From contig JAIBCL010000021.1 of assembly GCA_019694165.1 (NCBI GenBank), positions 43,688 through 107,687 of the forward strand: DNA of 64,000 bases, given 5' to 3'. The translations under genes were made by a program, and so were the position numbers. The notes beneath the pieces were generated by a model. That model did not search any database and was not told the DNA's origin. It worked only from the letters and a program-made list of their open reading frames with translations. Of the stretch, positions 40,465 to 49,492 are shown one piece after another; the first letter of the stretch is position 1, and the number at the start of each line of letters is the position of its first letter. This stretch comes from Verrucomicrobiaceae bacterium (GTDB lineage: Bacteria > Verrucomicrobiota > Verrucomicrobiia > Verrucomicrobiales > Verrucomicrobiaceae).

Positions 40465-41745
40465 ATGAACACCCGCCGCCAATTCATCACCTCCACCTCC
40501 GCCGCTGCGATGTCAGCTGCGACGCATGCCTTTGCCGCGCCGAAGGACAACGAGATCAAGATCGCGATGATCGGTTGTGGTGGGCGCGGGACGGGCGCGT
40601 GCAATCAGGCGCTGACGGCGGGATCGACGATCAAGCTGGTGGCGCTGGTCGATCCGCTGGAAGGCAAGGCGCAGGCGGCGCTGGATATTCTCAGGCAGAA
40701 GCACGAGGGCCAGGTGGCGGTGCCGCCGGAGCAGGTGTTCACCGAGTTCCGCGATTACAAGAAGGCGTTCGATCTGGCCGACGTGGTGCTGATCACGACG
40801 CCGCCGGGGCCGCGGCCGTTTCTCTTCGAGCATGCGGTCAAGGCGGGCAAGCATGTGTTCATGGAGAAGCCTGTGGCGGTGGATGCGCCGGGCGTGCGCC
40901 GCGTGCTGGCGGCGGCGGAGGAGGCGAAGAAGAAGCGGCTCAACGTGTGCGTGGGCTTCCAGCGCCGTTACTCGCCGCTGTACACTGATGTGATCAACCG
41001 CATCCACGCCGGGGAGATCGGCGATCTGGTCTATGGCCGCGTGTATTGGAACGGCACGTCGCGTCCCGGATTCCCGCGCGAGCCGGGCGAGAGCGAGATG
41101 CACTACCAGATTCGCAATTGGTACTTTTTCACCTGGATGAGCGGTGATCACATCCTTGAGCAGCACTGCCACAATCTCGATGTGGCGAACTGGGTGATGA
41201 AAGGCGTGATGCCCGTGCGCGCGACCGGCCAGGGAGGCCGGCAGGTGCGCAAGGCGAAGGAGAACGGCACCATCTTCGATCACCACACCGTGGAGTTCGA
41301 GTATGAGAACGGGATGCGGATCCTGAGCCAGTGCTGCCAGATCGGCGGCAAGTGCCAGAAGGATGTGAGCGAGCATTTCCACGGGACAAAGGGCGCGGCC
41401 GATCTCGCGGCGAACGGCCGCTTCCTCATCAACGGCCAGCCGCCGGGCGGCAAGCGCGTGCGCAACAAGGAGGACGACTACCAGCTCGAACATGACGCCT
41501 TCTTCGAAAACATCCGCACCGGCAAGCTGCGCGTGGACGCCGAATACGCGGCGCACAGCACGATGATGGGCGTAATGGGCCGCATGGCGAGCTACACGGG
41601 GCAGGTGATTTCCTGGGAGCAGGCCTTCAATTCCAAGGAGGCGCTCGCTCCAGACGACATCACCTGGGACACCGAACCGCCGGTGAAGCCGGACGCGGAC
41701 GGCTGGTATCCCGTGGCCATTCCGGGGACGACGGAGCCGGTTTGA
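40465..41745 (+). CDS. Gfo/Idh/MocA-family oxidoreductase, Tat-exported
   Basis: A 426-residue protein with a twin-arginine signal ([19 protein letters not shown]), a Rossmann motif [13 protein letters not shown], the [10 protein letters not shown] motif with the catalytic Lys and a C-terminal beta domain. Two related proteins occur in the window, this one and that at 22903-24204; they share fold but differ clearly in sequence. It is probably a periplasmic NAD(P)-linked sugar oxidoreductase. It ends just before the rpmJ leader, whose hairpin might also terminate its transcript. Confidence 0.92.
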   Translation: MNTRRQFITSTSAAAMSAATHAFAAPKDNEIKIAMIGCGGRGTGACNQALTAGSTIKLVALVDPLEGKAQAALDILRQKHEGQVAVPPEQVFTEFRDYKKAFDLADVVLITTPPGPRPFLFEHAVKAGKHVFMEKPVAVDAPGVRRVLAAAEEAKKKRLNVCVGFQRRYSPLYTDVINRIHAGEIGDLVYGRVYWNGTSRPGFPREPGESEMHYQIRNWYFFTWMSGDHILEQHCHNLDVANWVMKGVMPVRATGQGGRQVRKAKENGTIFDHHTVEFEYENGMRILSQCCQIGGKCQKDVSEHFHGTKGAADLAANGRFLINGQPPGGKRVRNKEDDYQLEHDAFFENIRTGKLRVDAEYAAHSTMMGVMGRMASYTGQVISWEQAFNSKEALAPDDITWDTEPPVKPDADGWYPVAIPGTTEPV

Positions 41746-41802
41746 GTTTGGGAAAAAGCCCAAAAACAATGTTGCGCCCCTGGCCCCCTGTGTTAAAACT
41801 CC

Positions 41803-41841
41803 AGGCTCCCCGCCCGCCAGTGGTCTTGGGAGCCTTTTTTT
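41803..41841 (+). terminator. Intrinsic terminator/attenuator in the rpmJ leader
   Basis: Perfect 8-bp arms AGGCTCCC (41803-41810) and GGGAGCCT (41828-41835) with a run of seven T ending at 41841. It lies only 20 bp before the rpmJ ATG at 41862, too close for a promoter to fit in between. It therefore either attenuates the ribosomal operon or the operon start overlaps it. Confidence 0.8.
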
Positions 41842-41861
41842 GTTTCCCGTTATTTCTTCCA

Positions 41862-41975
41862 ATGAGAGTCCGTCCCTCCGTCAAACAGCTTTGTGAAACC
41901 TGCCGCATCATCCGCCGGAAGGGCGTTGTGCGCGTCGTCTGCAAGAACCCGCGGCACAAGCAGCGCCAGGGCTAG
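41862..41975 (+). CDS. rpmJ: 50S ribosomal protein L36
   Basis: A 37-residue protein, [21 protein letters not shown] and onward, with the zinc ligands typical of L36: C-x2-C, a third Cys in VVCKNPRHK and the His of PRHKQ. Zn binding supports its place in the peptidyl transferase centre region of the large subunit. It begins the rpmJ-rpsM-rpsK-rpsD operon. Confidence 0.97.
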   Translation: MRVRPSVKQLCETCRIIRRKGVVRVVCKNPRHKQRQG

Positions 41976-42004
41976 TTTTTTCCAAAGCTTCACTTCACAC
42001 GCAT

Positions 42005-42400
42005 ATGGCACGTCTCCTTGGAGTTGACATCCCGAACGACAAAAAAATCGAGTACTCGCTGCCCTATATTTATGGGATCGGCCTGCCTCTTAGCCGGAAG
42101 ATTCTCGCCGCGACGAACATCGACCCGCACATCCGCGCGGGAGAATTGAGCGACGACCAGCTCGCGAGCATCGCCTCCACCATCGCGGGCATGAAGGTCT
42201 CCACCGAAGGTGACCTGCGCCGCGAAATTCAGCAGCACATGAAGCGCCTGCTTGGCATCAATTGCTACCGCGCCCACCGCCATCGCCGCGGGCTGCCGGT
42301 TCGGGGCCAGCGTACGCACACGAACGCCCGCACCCGCAAGGGCGTGCGCAAGACCGTGGGCGTGGCACACAATCCGAACGCCAAGAAGGGCAAGGTCTAG
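42005..42400 (+). CDS. rpsM: 30S ribosomal protein S13
   Basis: A 131-residue subunit-head protein that contacts tRNA and the large subunit. MARLLGVDIPNDKKIEYSLP, YGIGLPLSRKIL and RGLPVRGQRTHTNARTRKG match the family across its full length. There is no Shine-Dalgarno motif before the ATG (TTCACACGCAT precedes it). Confidence 0.98.
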   Translation: MARLLGVDIPNDKKIEYSLPYIYGIGLPLSRKILAATNIDPHIRAGELSDDQLASIASTIAGMKVSTEGDLRREIQQHMKRLLGINCYRAHRHRRGLPVRGQRTHTNARTRKGVRKTVGVAHNPNAKKGKV

Positions 42401-42433
42401 CCCGCGCACGGTTTCACTTATTCTTTCCGATCC

Positions 42434-42988
42434 ATGGCTGACGAAACCACGAAAACCAATCCCGAGGCCGCCGCTGCTGCTCCTGCCGCCGCGCCATCCG
42501 CCGCCCCGGCCGACAAACCCCAGCAGACCGCGCCCACCAGCGGCGACAAGTCCGTCTCGCAGAGCGTCTGGCTCGAGCTGGAAGGCGGTGCCGGTGCCGA
42601 GGCTGCCGCTCCGAAGGTCGTCAAGGCCAAGGGCATGAAGAACGTGCACTCGGGCATCGTGCATGTTTACGCCACCTTCAACAACACCATCGTCTCGGTC
42701 ACCGACCGCACGGGCAATGTCATCGGCTGGTCCAGCGCCGGGAAGATGGGCTTCCGCGGATCGCGCAAAGGCACTGCGTATGCCGCTCAGGTCGTGTCAC
42801 AGGATGCCTGCCGGCAAGCGATGGGCCACGGCCTCCGGGAGGCTGAGGTCCGCCTGCGCGGCCCCGGCTCCGGCCGCGAGTCCGCCGTGCGTGCGCTTCA
42901 GGCACTGGGCATCGAGGTGTCCCGCATCGTCGATGTCACGCCCATCCCGCACAATGGCTGCCGTCCGCCGCAGGCGCGCCGCGTGTAA
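42434..42988 (+). CDS. rpsK: 30S ribosomal protein S11 with N-terminal extension
   Basis: A 184-residue protein. Residues 66-184 are a standard S11 core ([20 protein letters not shown] through [15 protein letters not shown]). The first 60 or so residues are an Ala/Pro-rich extension absent from the usual 129-residue S11, and are probably disordered. The only start upstream of the core that fits the operon is the ATG at 42434. S11 lies on the small-subunit platform and helps shape the E-site. Confidence 0.97.
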   Translation: MADETTKTNPEAAAAAPAAAPSAAPADKPQQTAPTSGDKSVSQSVWLELEGGAGAEAAAPKVVKAKGMKNVHSGIVHVYATFNNTIVSVTDRTGNVIGWSSAGKMGFRGSRKGTAYAAQVVSQDACRQAMGHGLREAEVRLRGPGSGRESAVRALQALGIEVSRIVDVTPIPHNGCRPPQARRV

Positions 42989-43025
42989 GGGTTCTCAGGT
43001 TTTCAATTTCTCATTTCGCATACTC

Positions 43026-43637
43026 ATGGCTCGTTACACAGGTCCCCGTGAAAAAATCGCCCGCCGCTTTGGTGTGCCGCTGTTTGGTCCCTCGAAGGCG
43101 CTGGAGTTGCGCAACTTCCCGCCCGGCCAGCACGGCGCGCGCAATGCCCGCCGCAAGGTGTCCGAATACGGCGTGGCGATGGCCGAGAAGCAGAAGCTCC
43201 GCTATCAGTACGGTCTGATGGAAAAGCAGTTCCGCCGCTTCTTCGCCGAGGCACAGCGCCGCAAGGGTGTGACGGGCGAGACGCTCCTGCAAATGCTCGA
43301 ACTGCGCCTCGACAACGTGGCCTTCCGCATGGGCTTCGCCAACACCCGCTTTGCCTCGCGTCAGCTCGTGGGCCACGGCCACCTCACCGTGAACGGCAAG
43401 CGCGTGAACATCCCCAGCTACCAGTGCAAGCCGGGCGACATCGTGGCCGCAAGGCAGTCGCCAAAATCCCAGCAGCTCGTGGGCCGCTTCCTTGAAATGA
43501 CCGCCAGCGTGCCGGCTTCCGACTGGATGACGGTGGACCGCGACAAGATGAGCGGCACCGTGGTGCGCGTGCCCGTGCGTGAGGAGATCAACCCCATCGC
43601 CAACGAGCAGCTCGTCGTCGAACTTTACTCGCGTTGA
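43026..43637 (+). CDS. rpsD: 30S ribosomal protein S4
   Basis: A 203-residue primary rRNA-binding protein, full length, with MARYTGPREKIARRFGVPLF at the N-terminus and an S4 RNA-binding domain (LQMLELRLDNVAFRMGFANT). It is the zinc-less C-minus type. In many bacteria S4 regulates its operon by binding mRNA. Here the operon ends at rpsD, with a strong terminator and no rpoA. Confidence 0.98.
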   Translation: MARYTGPREKIARRFGVPLFGPSKALELRNFPPGQHGARNARRKVSEYGVAMAEKQKLRYQYGLMEKQFRRFFAEAQRRKGVTGETLLQMLELRLDNVAFRMGFANTRFASRQLVGHGHLTVNGKRVNIPSYQCKPGDIVAARQSPKSQQLVGRFLEMTASVPASDWMTVDRDKMSGTVVRVPVREEINPIANEQLVVELYSR

Positions 43638-43667
43638 TGGCGTGGGAGGAAGTTTGGTTTTGCGAAG

Positions 43668-43694
43668 AGGCAGGCCGCAGGGCCTGCCTTTTTT
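43668..43694 (+). terminator. Intrinsic terminator after rpsD
   Basis: A perfect 9-bp stem AGGCAGGCC/GGCCTGCCT with a 4-nt loop, followed by a run of T (43689-43694). It ends the ribosomal-protein operon 31 bp after the rpsD stop. Confidence 0.93.
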
Positions 43695-43787
43695 GTGAAA
43701 AGCGGAACCCACTCCCAGGCAACAAGAGATGCGGTTGACTGCAAGGCGGATGATTGCGAGTCTAACATGTTTGCATTCCCGGCTGTC

Positions 43788-44918
43788 ATGAAAACCTGTT
43801 CCATCCTCCTCGCCGCGTCACTTGCCGGAGCCGCGCCGGTCTCGTCCCGGCCCGCCGACAAACCAGCCATGAGAGAGAGCAAGACTGAAACATGGGGTAC
43901 GCTGAAGACCGGCCAGACGGCCCACATCTTCACACTGCGGAACCAGAACGGCCTCGAAGCGCGCATCACCGATTACGGCGGCATCCTGGTATCACTGAAA
44001 GTGCCGGACAAGACCGGCGCCCTCGCCGACGTGGTGCTCGGCTTTGACACTCTCGCCGAATACGAGGCTCACAATCCCTTCTTCGGCTGCATCACCGGGC
44101 GCTATGCAAACCGCATCGGCGGCGCGACTTTCAAGATCGACGGCAGGGAATACAAGGTGACGGCCAACTCGGGCAGGAACCACATCCACGGCGGCAAGGA
44201 GGGATTTGACAAGAAGCTCTGGAGCGCGAAGCACATCTCGAGGAACGACGCCGCCGGCATCGAGCTGTCCTATCGCAGCACCCATGGAGAAGAAGGCTTC
44301 CCAGGCACGCTGGAGTGCAAGGTCGAGTACCTGCTCGCCGACGACAACACGCTGACCCTCGACTACTCGGCCACGACTGATGCGCCGACCGCCGTGAACC
44401 TCACGAACCACAGCTACTTCAACCTTGCCGGCGAAGGCGGCGGCGACGTGCTCGGACACGAACTGACGATCCCGGCGGACAAATTCACGCCCACGGACGA
44501 CGAACTCATCCCCACCGGTGAGATCGCGCCGCTGGCCGGCACACCGCTCGACTTCACCACGCCGCACCTCATCGGGGAGCGCATCGGCGCGGACTTCAGG
44601 CCGCTCATCCAGGGCAAAGGCTACGATCACAACTTCGTCCTCAACGGCACAGGCATGAAACTCGCCGCGCGCGCGCGTGACCCGAAAAGCGGGCGCGTCA
44701 TGGAAGTGCGCACCACCGCACCCGGCGTGCAGCTTTACACTGCGAACCACACGAAGACCACCGGCAAGAGCGGCCATGCCTACCAGCCGCGTTCCGCATT
44801 CTGCCTTGAGACGCAGTTTTTCCCTGACAGCCCAAACCAACCCGCCTTCCCGTCCTGCGTGCTGCGTCCGGGCGACACCTACCGCCACATCACCGCGTTC
44901 AAGTTCACGGTCGAATAA
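43788..44918 (+). CDS. galM: Aldose 1-epimerase (galactose mutarotase), exported
   Basis: A 376-residue protein from the ATG at 43788; a start at 43767 is also open. A signal peptide (MKTCSILLAASLAGAAPVSS) precedes the mutarotase domain. Family motifs: TDYGGILVSLKVPDK, FFGCITGRYANRI, NHIHGGKEGFDKKLW (catalytic His region), NLTNHSYFNL and the C-terminal CLETQFFPDSPNQP with the catalytic Glu. It interconverts alpha and beta sugar anomers. Export suggests that it acts on extracellular sugars released by surface hydrolases. Confidence 0.93.
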   Translation: MKTCSILLAASLAGAAPVSSRPADKPAMRESKTETWGTLKTGQTAHIFTLRNQNGLEARITDYGGILVSLKVPDKTGALADVVLGFDTLAEYEAHNPFFGCITGRYANRIGGATFKIDGREYKVTANSGRNHIHGGKEGFDKKLWSAKHISRNDAAGIELSYRSTHGEEGFPGTLECKVEYLLADDNTLTLDYSATTDAPTAVNLTNHSYFNLAGEGGGDVLGHELTIPADKFTPTDDELIPTGEIAPLAGTPLDFTTPHLIGERIGADFRPLIQGKGYDHNFVLNGTGMKLAARARDPKSGRVMEVRTTAPGVQLYTANHTKTTGKSGHAYQPRSAFCLETQFFPDSPNQPAFPSCVLRPGDTYRHITAFKFTVE

Positions 44919-44934
44919 CCACCGCCCCACCGCC

Positions 44935-45747
44935 TTGCAAGCCACCGAACCGATACCTCTGGCCGCCGCACGCCACCACTTCGTGCAGGAACAGGACTTC
45001 GCAGCCCGCCAGTACCGCGGCCGCCGCGAGAACCAGGAGGACTACTACTCCTTTGCCGACGCCGCCGACTACGACCAGCCGGCGCTCGCCAAGCTGCTGC
45101 TCGTCATCGGTGACGGCCTCGGCGCGCACGCGGGCGGCAGCGTGGCCAGCTACGTGACCGTGGGTGCGTTCATCAAGGCGTATCACGACCATCCTGCCGA
45201 GCCCGCCCACCGCCTGCGTGAGGCCCTTGAGCAGGCCAATGACGTACTCGGAACACTCGCCGCGAGTCTGCCCGCCGTGGGCCAGCCCATGGGTACCACG
45301 CTTGTGGCTGCCCTCGTCAGCGAGAAGACCCTGCAGTGGATCAGCGTTGGCGACTCACCCCTGTTCGTGTTCCGGGGCGGCAGGCTCACGCGTGTGAATG
45401 CCGATCACTCCCTCACCCAGTTGCTGGAGGAACGCGTGCGCCAGGGTGAGCTGACACCCGAAGAGGCCGCGCACCATCCCGACCGCCACACGCTGCACTC
45501 CGCAGTGCTCGGCATGCCTCTCATGAGCGTCGACGCGCCCCCCGAACCATATCCCCTGGAGAAGGGTGACATCGTCATCGGTGCCAGCGACGGCATCTTC
45601 ACGCTCACCACTCGCCAGATCGAGGAGTTGCTTGCCTTCGGCCAGCACACCACCGCCGACAAGATCGCCGACGCCATCCTCTTCGCCATCCGCCGAATCA
45701 ACAGCGAGCGGCAGGACAACACGACCGTGGGCGTGGTAAAGGTGTGA
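44935..45747 (+). CDS. PP2C-type Ser/Thr protein phosphatase
   Basis: About 270 residues from a TTG start at 44935; no ATG lies near the domain. The family order is complete: RRENQEDYYSFAD, GDGLGAHAGGSVAS, GTTLVAALVS, WISVGDSPLFVFR, ASDGIFTLT and QDNTTVGVVKV. The Asp residues in the second, fourth and last motifs bind Mn/Mg. PP2C enzymes reverse Hanks-type kinase phosphorylation, but no kinase gene is in the window. It lies 16 bp after galM, probably co-transcribed. Confidence 0.9.
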   Translation: MQATEPIPLAAARHHFVQEQDFAARQYRGRRENQEDYYSFADAADYDQPALAKLLLVIGDGLGAHAGGSVASYVTVGAFIKAYHDHPAEPAHRLREALEQANDVLGTLAASLPAVGQPMGTTLVAALVSEKTLQWISVGDSPLFVFRGGRLTRVNADHSLTQLLEERVRQGELTPEEAAHHPDRHTLHSAVLGMPLMSVDAPPEPYPLEKGDIVIGASDGIFTLTTRQIEELLAFGQHTTADKIADAILFAIRRINSERQDNTTVGVVKV

Positions 45748-46208
45748 AACACCGCGCGCACCGACAAGCGGGCGGATCCGTGTAGCCTCCGGCGACGTCA
45801 GTGCTTGCCGCTGCGTGCTGATGCTGCTTCTCCAGCACGCTGTTTCGATTCGTTTGCCCCCGCCCTCTTCCGCGATGCTCCCACCGCTCCCTCCCACCAC
45901 AGCCTGTGGAGAATGGGGCGCCTCGCCGTCGCGGGAAGGCCAGCCGCACGCAGAGCGTACGCTGGATGGACTCTGCCGCGCCCACTGGAAGCCCTCTCGT
46001 CTTCATCCTCCATGCCGGTCGCAGCTCGCCACCACGGAAACTGCGCGCATGACCGACTGCCTGCGAGGTGGCGGTGGGTGGATGGTCGATGGTGAATCGG
46101 GATGGCATCTGAACCACACGCGTGAACCACGTCTGGAAAACAAGGCGCGACTGCTCACATGCCTTCCAAAGCCGCAGATGACACCATTCGTCATTCCGCA
46201 CCCGTCAC
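45748..46208. other. Intergenic stretch without a recognisable gene
   Basis: The open frames here are Pro/Arg/Ser-rich and look like noise. The only structure noticed is a three-unit heptamer array at 46077-46097 (GGTGGAT, GGTCGAT, GGTGAAT), related to that at 34260-34287. Confidence 0.6.
46077..46097. repeat. Heptamer repeat array
   Basis: Three direct 7-bp units GGTGGAT, GGTCGAT, GGTGAAT, of the same family as the four-unit array downstream of the FabZ-like gene. Confidence 0.65.
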
Positions 46209-46778
46209 TCAAATGCCCGACTCTTCGTAAATCGTCGGCATTGCCAGCTCGAACTTGATCTCGGGGAGGTGCAGTTTTCCGTTTGCAGCCTTGAGATTCT
46301 CCAATCTCCAGTCCTTTCCTGACCGGCGGATCACCTCGACCGAGCGCTGGTACTGATCCACCAGCACATAGACCTTCATGCTCGGCAGCGAGAAATAGGA
46401 GATCAGCTTCTCACGGCGGTCCACAGCCTCCGTCTCCTTGGAGATCACCTCAAATATGATCGTCGGTGACTCGGTGAAATACTCCGAGGACTCCCGGGCC
46501 TGGCAGGTGACGACCACGTCCGGGTAGTAAAACACATCGCGGCCCTTCACCGGCACGCGCACTTTCATGTCATTGATGAAGGCCCGGCATTTCTTCCCAC
46601 GCAGATGCCCGCGCAAGGCGGCAAAAATATTGCCTGCAATCACATTGTGCGCCCGGCTCGCCCCCGCCATCGCATAGACATGGCCGCCGAGGTATTCATG
46701 CCGCACCTCGCTGCGCAGCTCGCATTCGAGGTACGCTTTCGGGCTCAGCCAGGCATCAGGTTTCAGCAGCGCGCTCAT
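46209..46778 (-). CDS. Uma2-family (DUF820) putative endonuclease
   Basis: A 189-residue protein from the ATG at 46778. The fold markers of Uma2 are visible: EYLGGHVYAMAGASRAHN, VFYYPDVVVTC (PD motif), PTIIFEVISKETEAVDRREK (E-x-S/K of the PD-(D/E)xK core) and YVLVDQYQRSVEVIRR. Uma2 proteins are widespread in multicellular and environmental bacteria; their substrate is unknown and most are not in restriction operons. It stands alone. Confidence 0.88.
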   Translation of the reverse strand: MSALLKPDAWLSPKAYLECELRSEVRHEYLGGHVYAMAGASRAHNVIAGNIFAALRGHLRGKKCRAFINDMKVRVPVKGRDVFYYPDVVVTCQARESSEYFTESPTIIFEVISKETEAVDRREKLISYFSLPSMKVYVLVDQYQRSVEVIRRSGKDWRLENLKAANGKLHLPEIKFELAMPTIYEESGI

Positions 46779-47025
46779 CGCGCGCGATTCTAGCGGCAGG
46801 GCCATGCGCAGTCAATGTGTCCTCTTTGCCCTCACGGCTGTCAGTTTCCATTGCGCCGTCTCCGAAACCGAGGCCCGTCATGGCAGCCACCGTGCCCGGC
46901 ATCCCGCAGTCCGTAAGCAGGAGCGTCTTCGTCGTCCAAATCTTTGCTCAACTGCCGCTCCTGCCCAACGCGACAAATCACCAGAGCGGGGGTTTCAGGC
47001 ACGGTCACCGCATCACCCCGCCCAC

Positions 47026-47838
47026 ATGAATCGCGCCCTCACTCTGCATTGCTTCCGTCTTGCCGTTGCTTCTGCCGCCATCGGAGTTGCATCCCTCGTC
47101 CATGCTGAAGCGGCTCTTCAGAAACGTGAGTTCGTGGTCGATGGGATGAAGCGGGAGGCGATGCTTTACGCGCCAGCCAAGGCCGGCAGCGAGCCATCGC
47201 CGCTGATCTTCGGCTTTCACGGCCATGGGGGAAACATGAACAACTCGGCGCGGCAGTATCATTTTCACACGCTGTGGCCGGAGGCGATCGTGATCTATCC
47301 ACAGGGTCTCAACACACCGGGAAGGCTAACCGATCCCGAGGGAAAGAAGCCCGGCTGGCAGTCGGGTCCGGGCGATCAGGGAGACCGCGACCTGAAGTTC
47401 TTCGATGCAATGCTGGCGGCGCTGCGGAAGGAATTCAAGGTCGATGACCGGCGCGTCTATTCGTCCGGCCATTCAAACGGCGGCGGCTTCACATATCTGC
47501 TGTGGGCTGCGCGGGCGGATCAGTTCACGGCCTTCGCACCGTCCGCCGCGGCGGCTGCAAAGAGCCAGTCACTGCTCAAACCGAAGCCCGCGCTGCATGT
47601 CGCAGGTGAGAACGATCCGCTGGTGAAGTTTGAGTGGCAGAAGGCGATGATAGAGCATGTGAAAACGCTCAACCAGTGTGGCGAAGGCCGGGCTTGGGAG
47701 CTGGACGCGAACTGCACGATCTACCCCTCGCCGCTCGGCACGCCGCTGGTCACGGCAATCCATCCCGGCACGCATGCCTATCCGCAGCAGGCGCCGGAGG
47801 TCATCGTGAAGTTTTTCAAATCGCAGACAAGAAAGTGA
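47026..47838 (+). CDS. Secreted PHB depolymerase-like esterase (LpqC type)
   Basis: A 270-residue protein from the ATG at 47026 with a signal peptide (about residues 1-27). It has the alpha/beta hydrolase features FGFHGHGGNMNN (oxyanion loop), the nucleophile elbow SSGHSNGGGF and a late HPGTHAYP with the catalytic His. It resembles polyhydroxybutyrate depolymerase and feruloyl esterase-type enzymes of the LpqC group. It would cleave extracellular esters. rimP, the usual neighbour of nusA, is not present here. Confidence 0.88.
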   Translation: MNRALTLHCFRLAVASAAIGVASLVHAEAALQKREFVVDGMKREAMLYAPAKAGSEPSPLIFGFHGHGGNMNNSARQYHFHTLWPEAIVIYPQGLNTPGRLTDPEGKKPGWQSGPGDQGDRDLKFFDAMLAALRKEFKVDDRRVYSSGHSNGGGFTYLLWAARADQFTAFAPSAAAAAKSQSLLKPKPALHVAGENDPLVKFEWQKAMIEHVKTLNQCGEGRAWELDANCTIYPSPLGTPLVTAIHPGTHAYPQQAPEVIVKFFKSQTRK

Positions 47839-47984
47839 TGCAGTGACACGGGGAGGGTGCCGGCCACGGCACGCACCACGCCTCCCGAGAGGATGCCGGC
47901 ATCGTGTCCGCACTGCGGGACAGACCGATAAAAGGCAGGTCTCCCGTCAGACGAACCGCCTGCTCCGTCGTGCATTTTTTGTGC

Positions 47985-48012
47985 TTGCCGGGATGGGCAA
48001 TGGGTTTATCAT
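47985..48012 (+). promoter_or_regulatory. Predicted sigma70-type promoter of nusA
   Basis: TTGCCG (47985-47990) and TATCAT (48007-48012) with 16-bp spacing closely match -35 and -10 hexamers. Transcription from about 48019 would give a leader of about 90 nt that contains the hairpin at 48061-48088. Confidence 0.55.
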
Positions 48013-48060
48013 CGCGGTCCATCATCCAGCCCGGGGGGACGCGCAAGCGAGCCTCCAAGA

Positions 48061-48088
48061 AAGAGTGGGAGCCTTCCCGCTCTTTTTT
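48061..48088 (+). terminator. Intrinsic terminator/attenuator in the nusA leader
   Basis: A 10-bp stem AAGAGTGGGA/TCCCGCTCTT with loop GCCT and one G-T wobble, overlapping a run of six T (48083-48088). It lies 21 bp before the nusA start codon and downstream of a good promoter, so it is likely an attenuator inside the leader. Confidence 0.85.
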
Positions 48089-48109
48089 GTCTGGAGACAC
48101 TACGATTTT

Positions 48110-49408
48110 ATGATCAGCGAACTCAAAGCACTTTTTGACTACTACGAGAAAGAGAAGGGCATCGACCGCGGGAAAATGGTCGATGCCCTGGCTCAGGCGC
48201 TCCTTGCCGCGTCAAAAAAGAAGATCGGCCCGGCTCGCGACTTGCGCATCGACATCGACGCCGACCGCGGTACGATCAAGGCATTCGCCAAACTGCTGGC
48301 AGTGGAGACTGTGGCCAATCCCTGGGAGGAGATGGCCCTCGAGAAGGCACGGAAGATCAAGAAGGACGTGCAGATCGGCGACGAGGTGGAGATCGAGGTC
48401 ACGCCGAAGGACATGGGCCGTATCGCGGCACAGACAGCCAAGCAGACGCTGCTGCAGCGCCTGCGCCAGGCGGAGAAGGAGAATTTGTACGATGAATTCA
48501 AGGACCGGACGGGCGATGTGGTCAGCGGCGTGGTGCGCAGGTTCGACAAGAGCGATGTGATCGTGGACCTGGGCAAGTTCGAAGGGGTGATGACCTCGAA
48601 GGAACGGGTGGCGACGGAGGACTACAACAACGGCGACCGCATGCGCTTCTATGTGAAGGCGGTGGAGAAGGACACCTCGCGCGGACCGGAAATCATCCTT
48701 TCGCGTGCGCACCCGAACTTCGTGCGCCGCCTCTTCGAGTTCGAGGTGAGCGAGATAGCGGACCGCACGGTGGAGATCGCCAGCATCGCGCGCGAGGCTG
48801 GTTACCGTACCAAGGTGGCGGTGCACAGCGCGGACGAGAAGGTGGATCCCGTGGGCGCATGCGTGGGCCTGCGCGGCGCGCGGGTGAAGAACATCGTGCG
48901 CGAATTGAACAACGAGAAGGTGGACATCATCCGCTGGAAGCCCGACCCCGCCGAGTTTGTACGCGAGGCGCTCAAGCCCATCAAGGTGCTCTCCATCAAG
49001 GTCAATCCCGACAAGAAGCAGGTGCATCTCACGGTGAGCGAGGAGGACTTGTCCAAGGCCATCGGCCGCCGCGGGCAGAATGCACGGCTGACGTCGCGCC
49101 TCGTGGGCATGGACCTCGTCATCGAGAAGGACGAGCACGCCGCCGAGGTCTTCGAGGGCCAGATGGGCGGGGCTGCCAAAACGCTGGTCGATGCCCTCGG
49201 CCTCAGCGAGGAAGTCGCCCGCAAACTCGTGCAAAACGGCCTCATCGACGTGTCGATGTTCAGCCAGGTCGATGCCGACGACCTCGCCGAGATGCTCGAT
49301 GGCGACCGTGCGCTGGCCGAACAGATCGTCGAGAAGGCGCAGTCAGTTGCCGGCACCTCCGAAGTCGCCGGGGCGCAGACCGCAGCGGCCGCCGAATCCG
49401 AATCATAA
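48110..49408 (+). CDS. nusA: Transcription termination/antitermination factor NusA
   Basis: A 432-residue protein from the ATG at 48110. N-terminal RNA-polymerase-binding domain (about 1-125), S1 domain (VVSGVVRRFDKSDVIVDLGK), KH1/KH2 domains (VGACVGLRGARVKNIVREL and AIGRRGQNARLTSRL) and a C-terminal helix-hairpin-helix segment ending in an acidic tail. It binds RNA polymerase and nascent RNA to modulate pausing, termination and antitermination. It begins nusA-infB-rbfA; the leader hairpin allows autoregulation. Confidence 0.97.
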   Translation: MISELKALFDYYEKEKGIDRGKMVDALAQALLAASKKKIGPARDLRIDIDADRGTIKAFAKLLAVETVANPWEEMALEKARKIKKDVQIGDEVEIEVTPKDMGRIAAQTAKQTLLQRLRQAEKENLYDEFKDRTGDVVSGVVRRFDKSDVIVDLGKFEGVMTSKERVATEDYNNGDRMRFYVKAVEKDTSRGPEIILSRAHPNFVRRLFEFEVSEIADRTVEIASIAREAGYRTKVAVHSADEKVDPVGACVGLRGARVKNIVRELNNEKVDIIRWKPDPAEFVREALKPIKVLSIKVNPDKKQVHLTVSEEDLSKAIGRRGQNARLTSRLVGMDLVIEKDEHAAEVFEGQMGGAAKTLVDALGLSEEVARKLVQNGLIDVSMFSQVDADDLAEMLDGDRALAEQIVEKAQSVAGTSEVAGAQTAAAAESES

Positions 49409-49492
49409 TCCGCCGCCATCCCATGAGCGGCCATCTTCCCACTTCCAACCAACCAGCCGACCGACCCCTCGTTCACGCACCCGGAATTCCTC

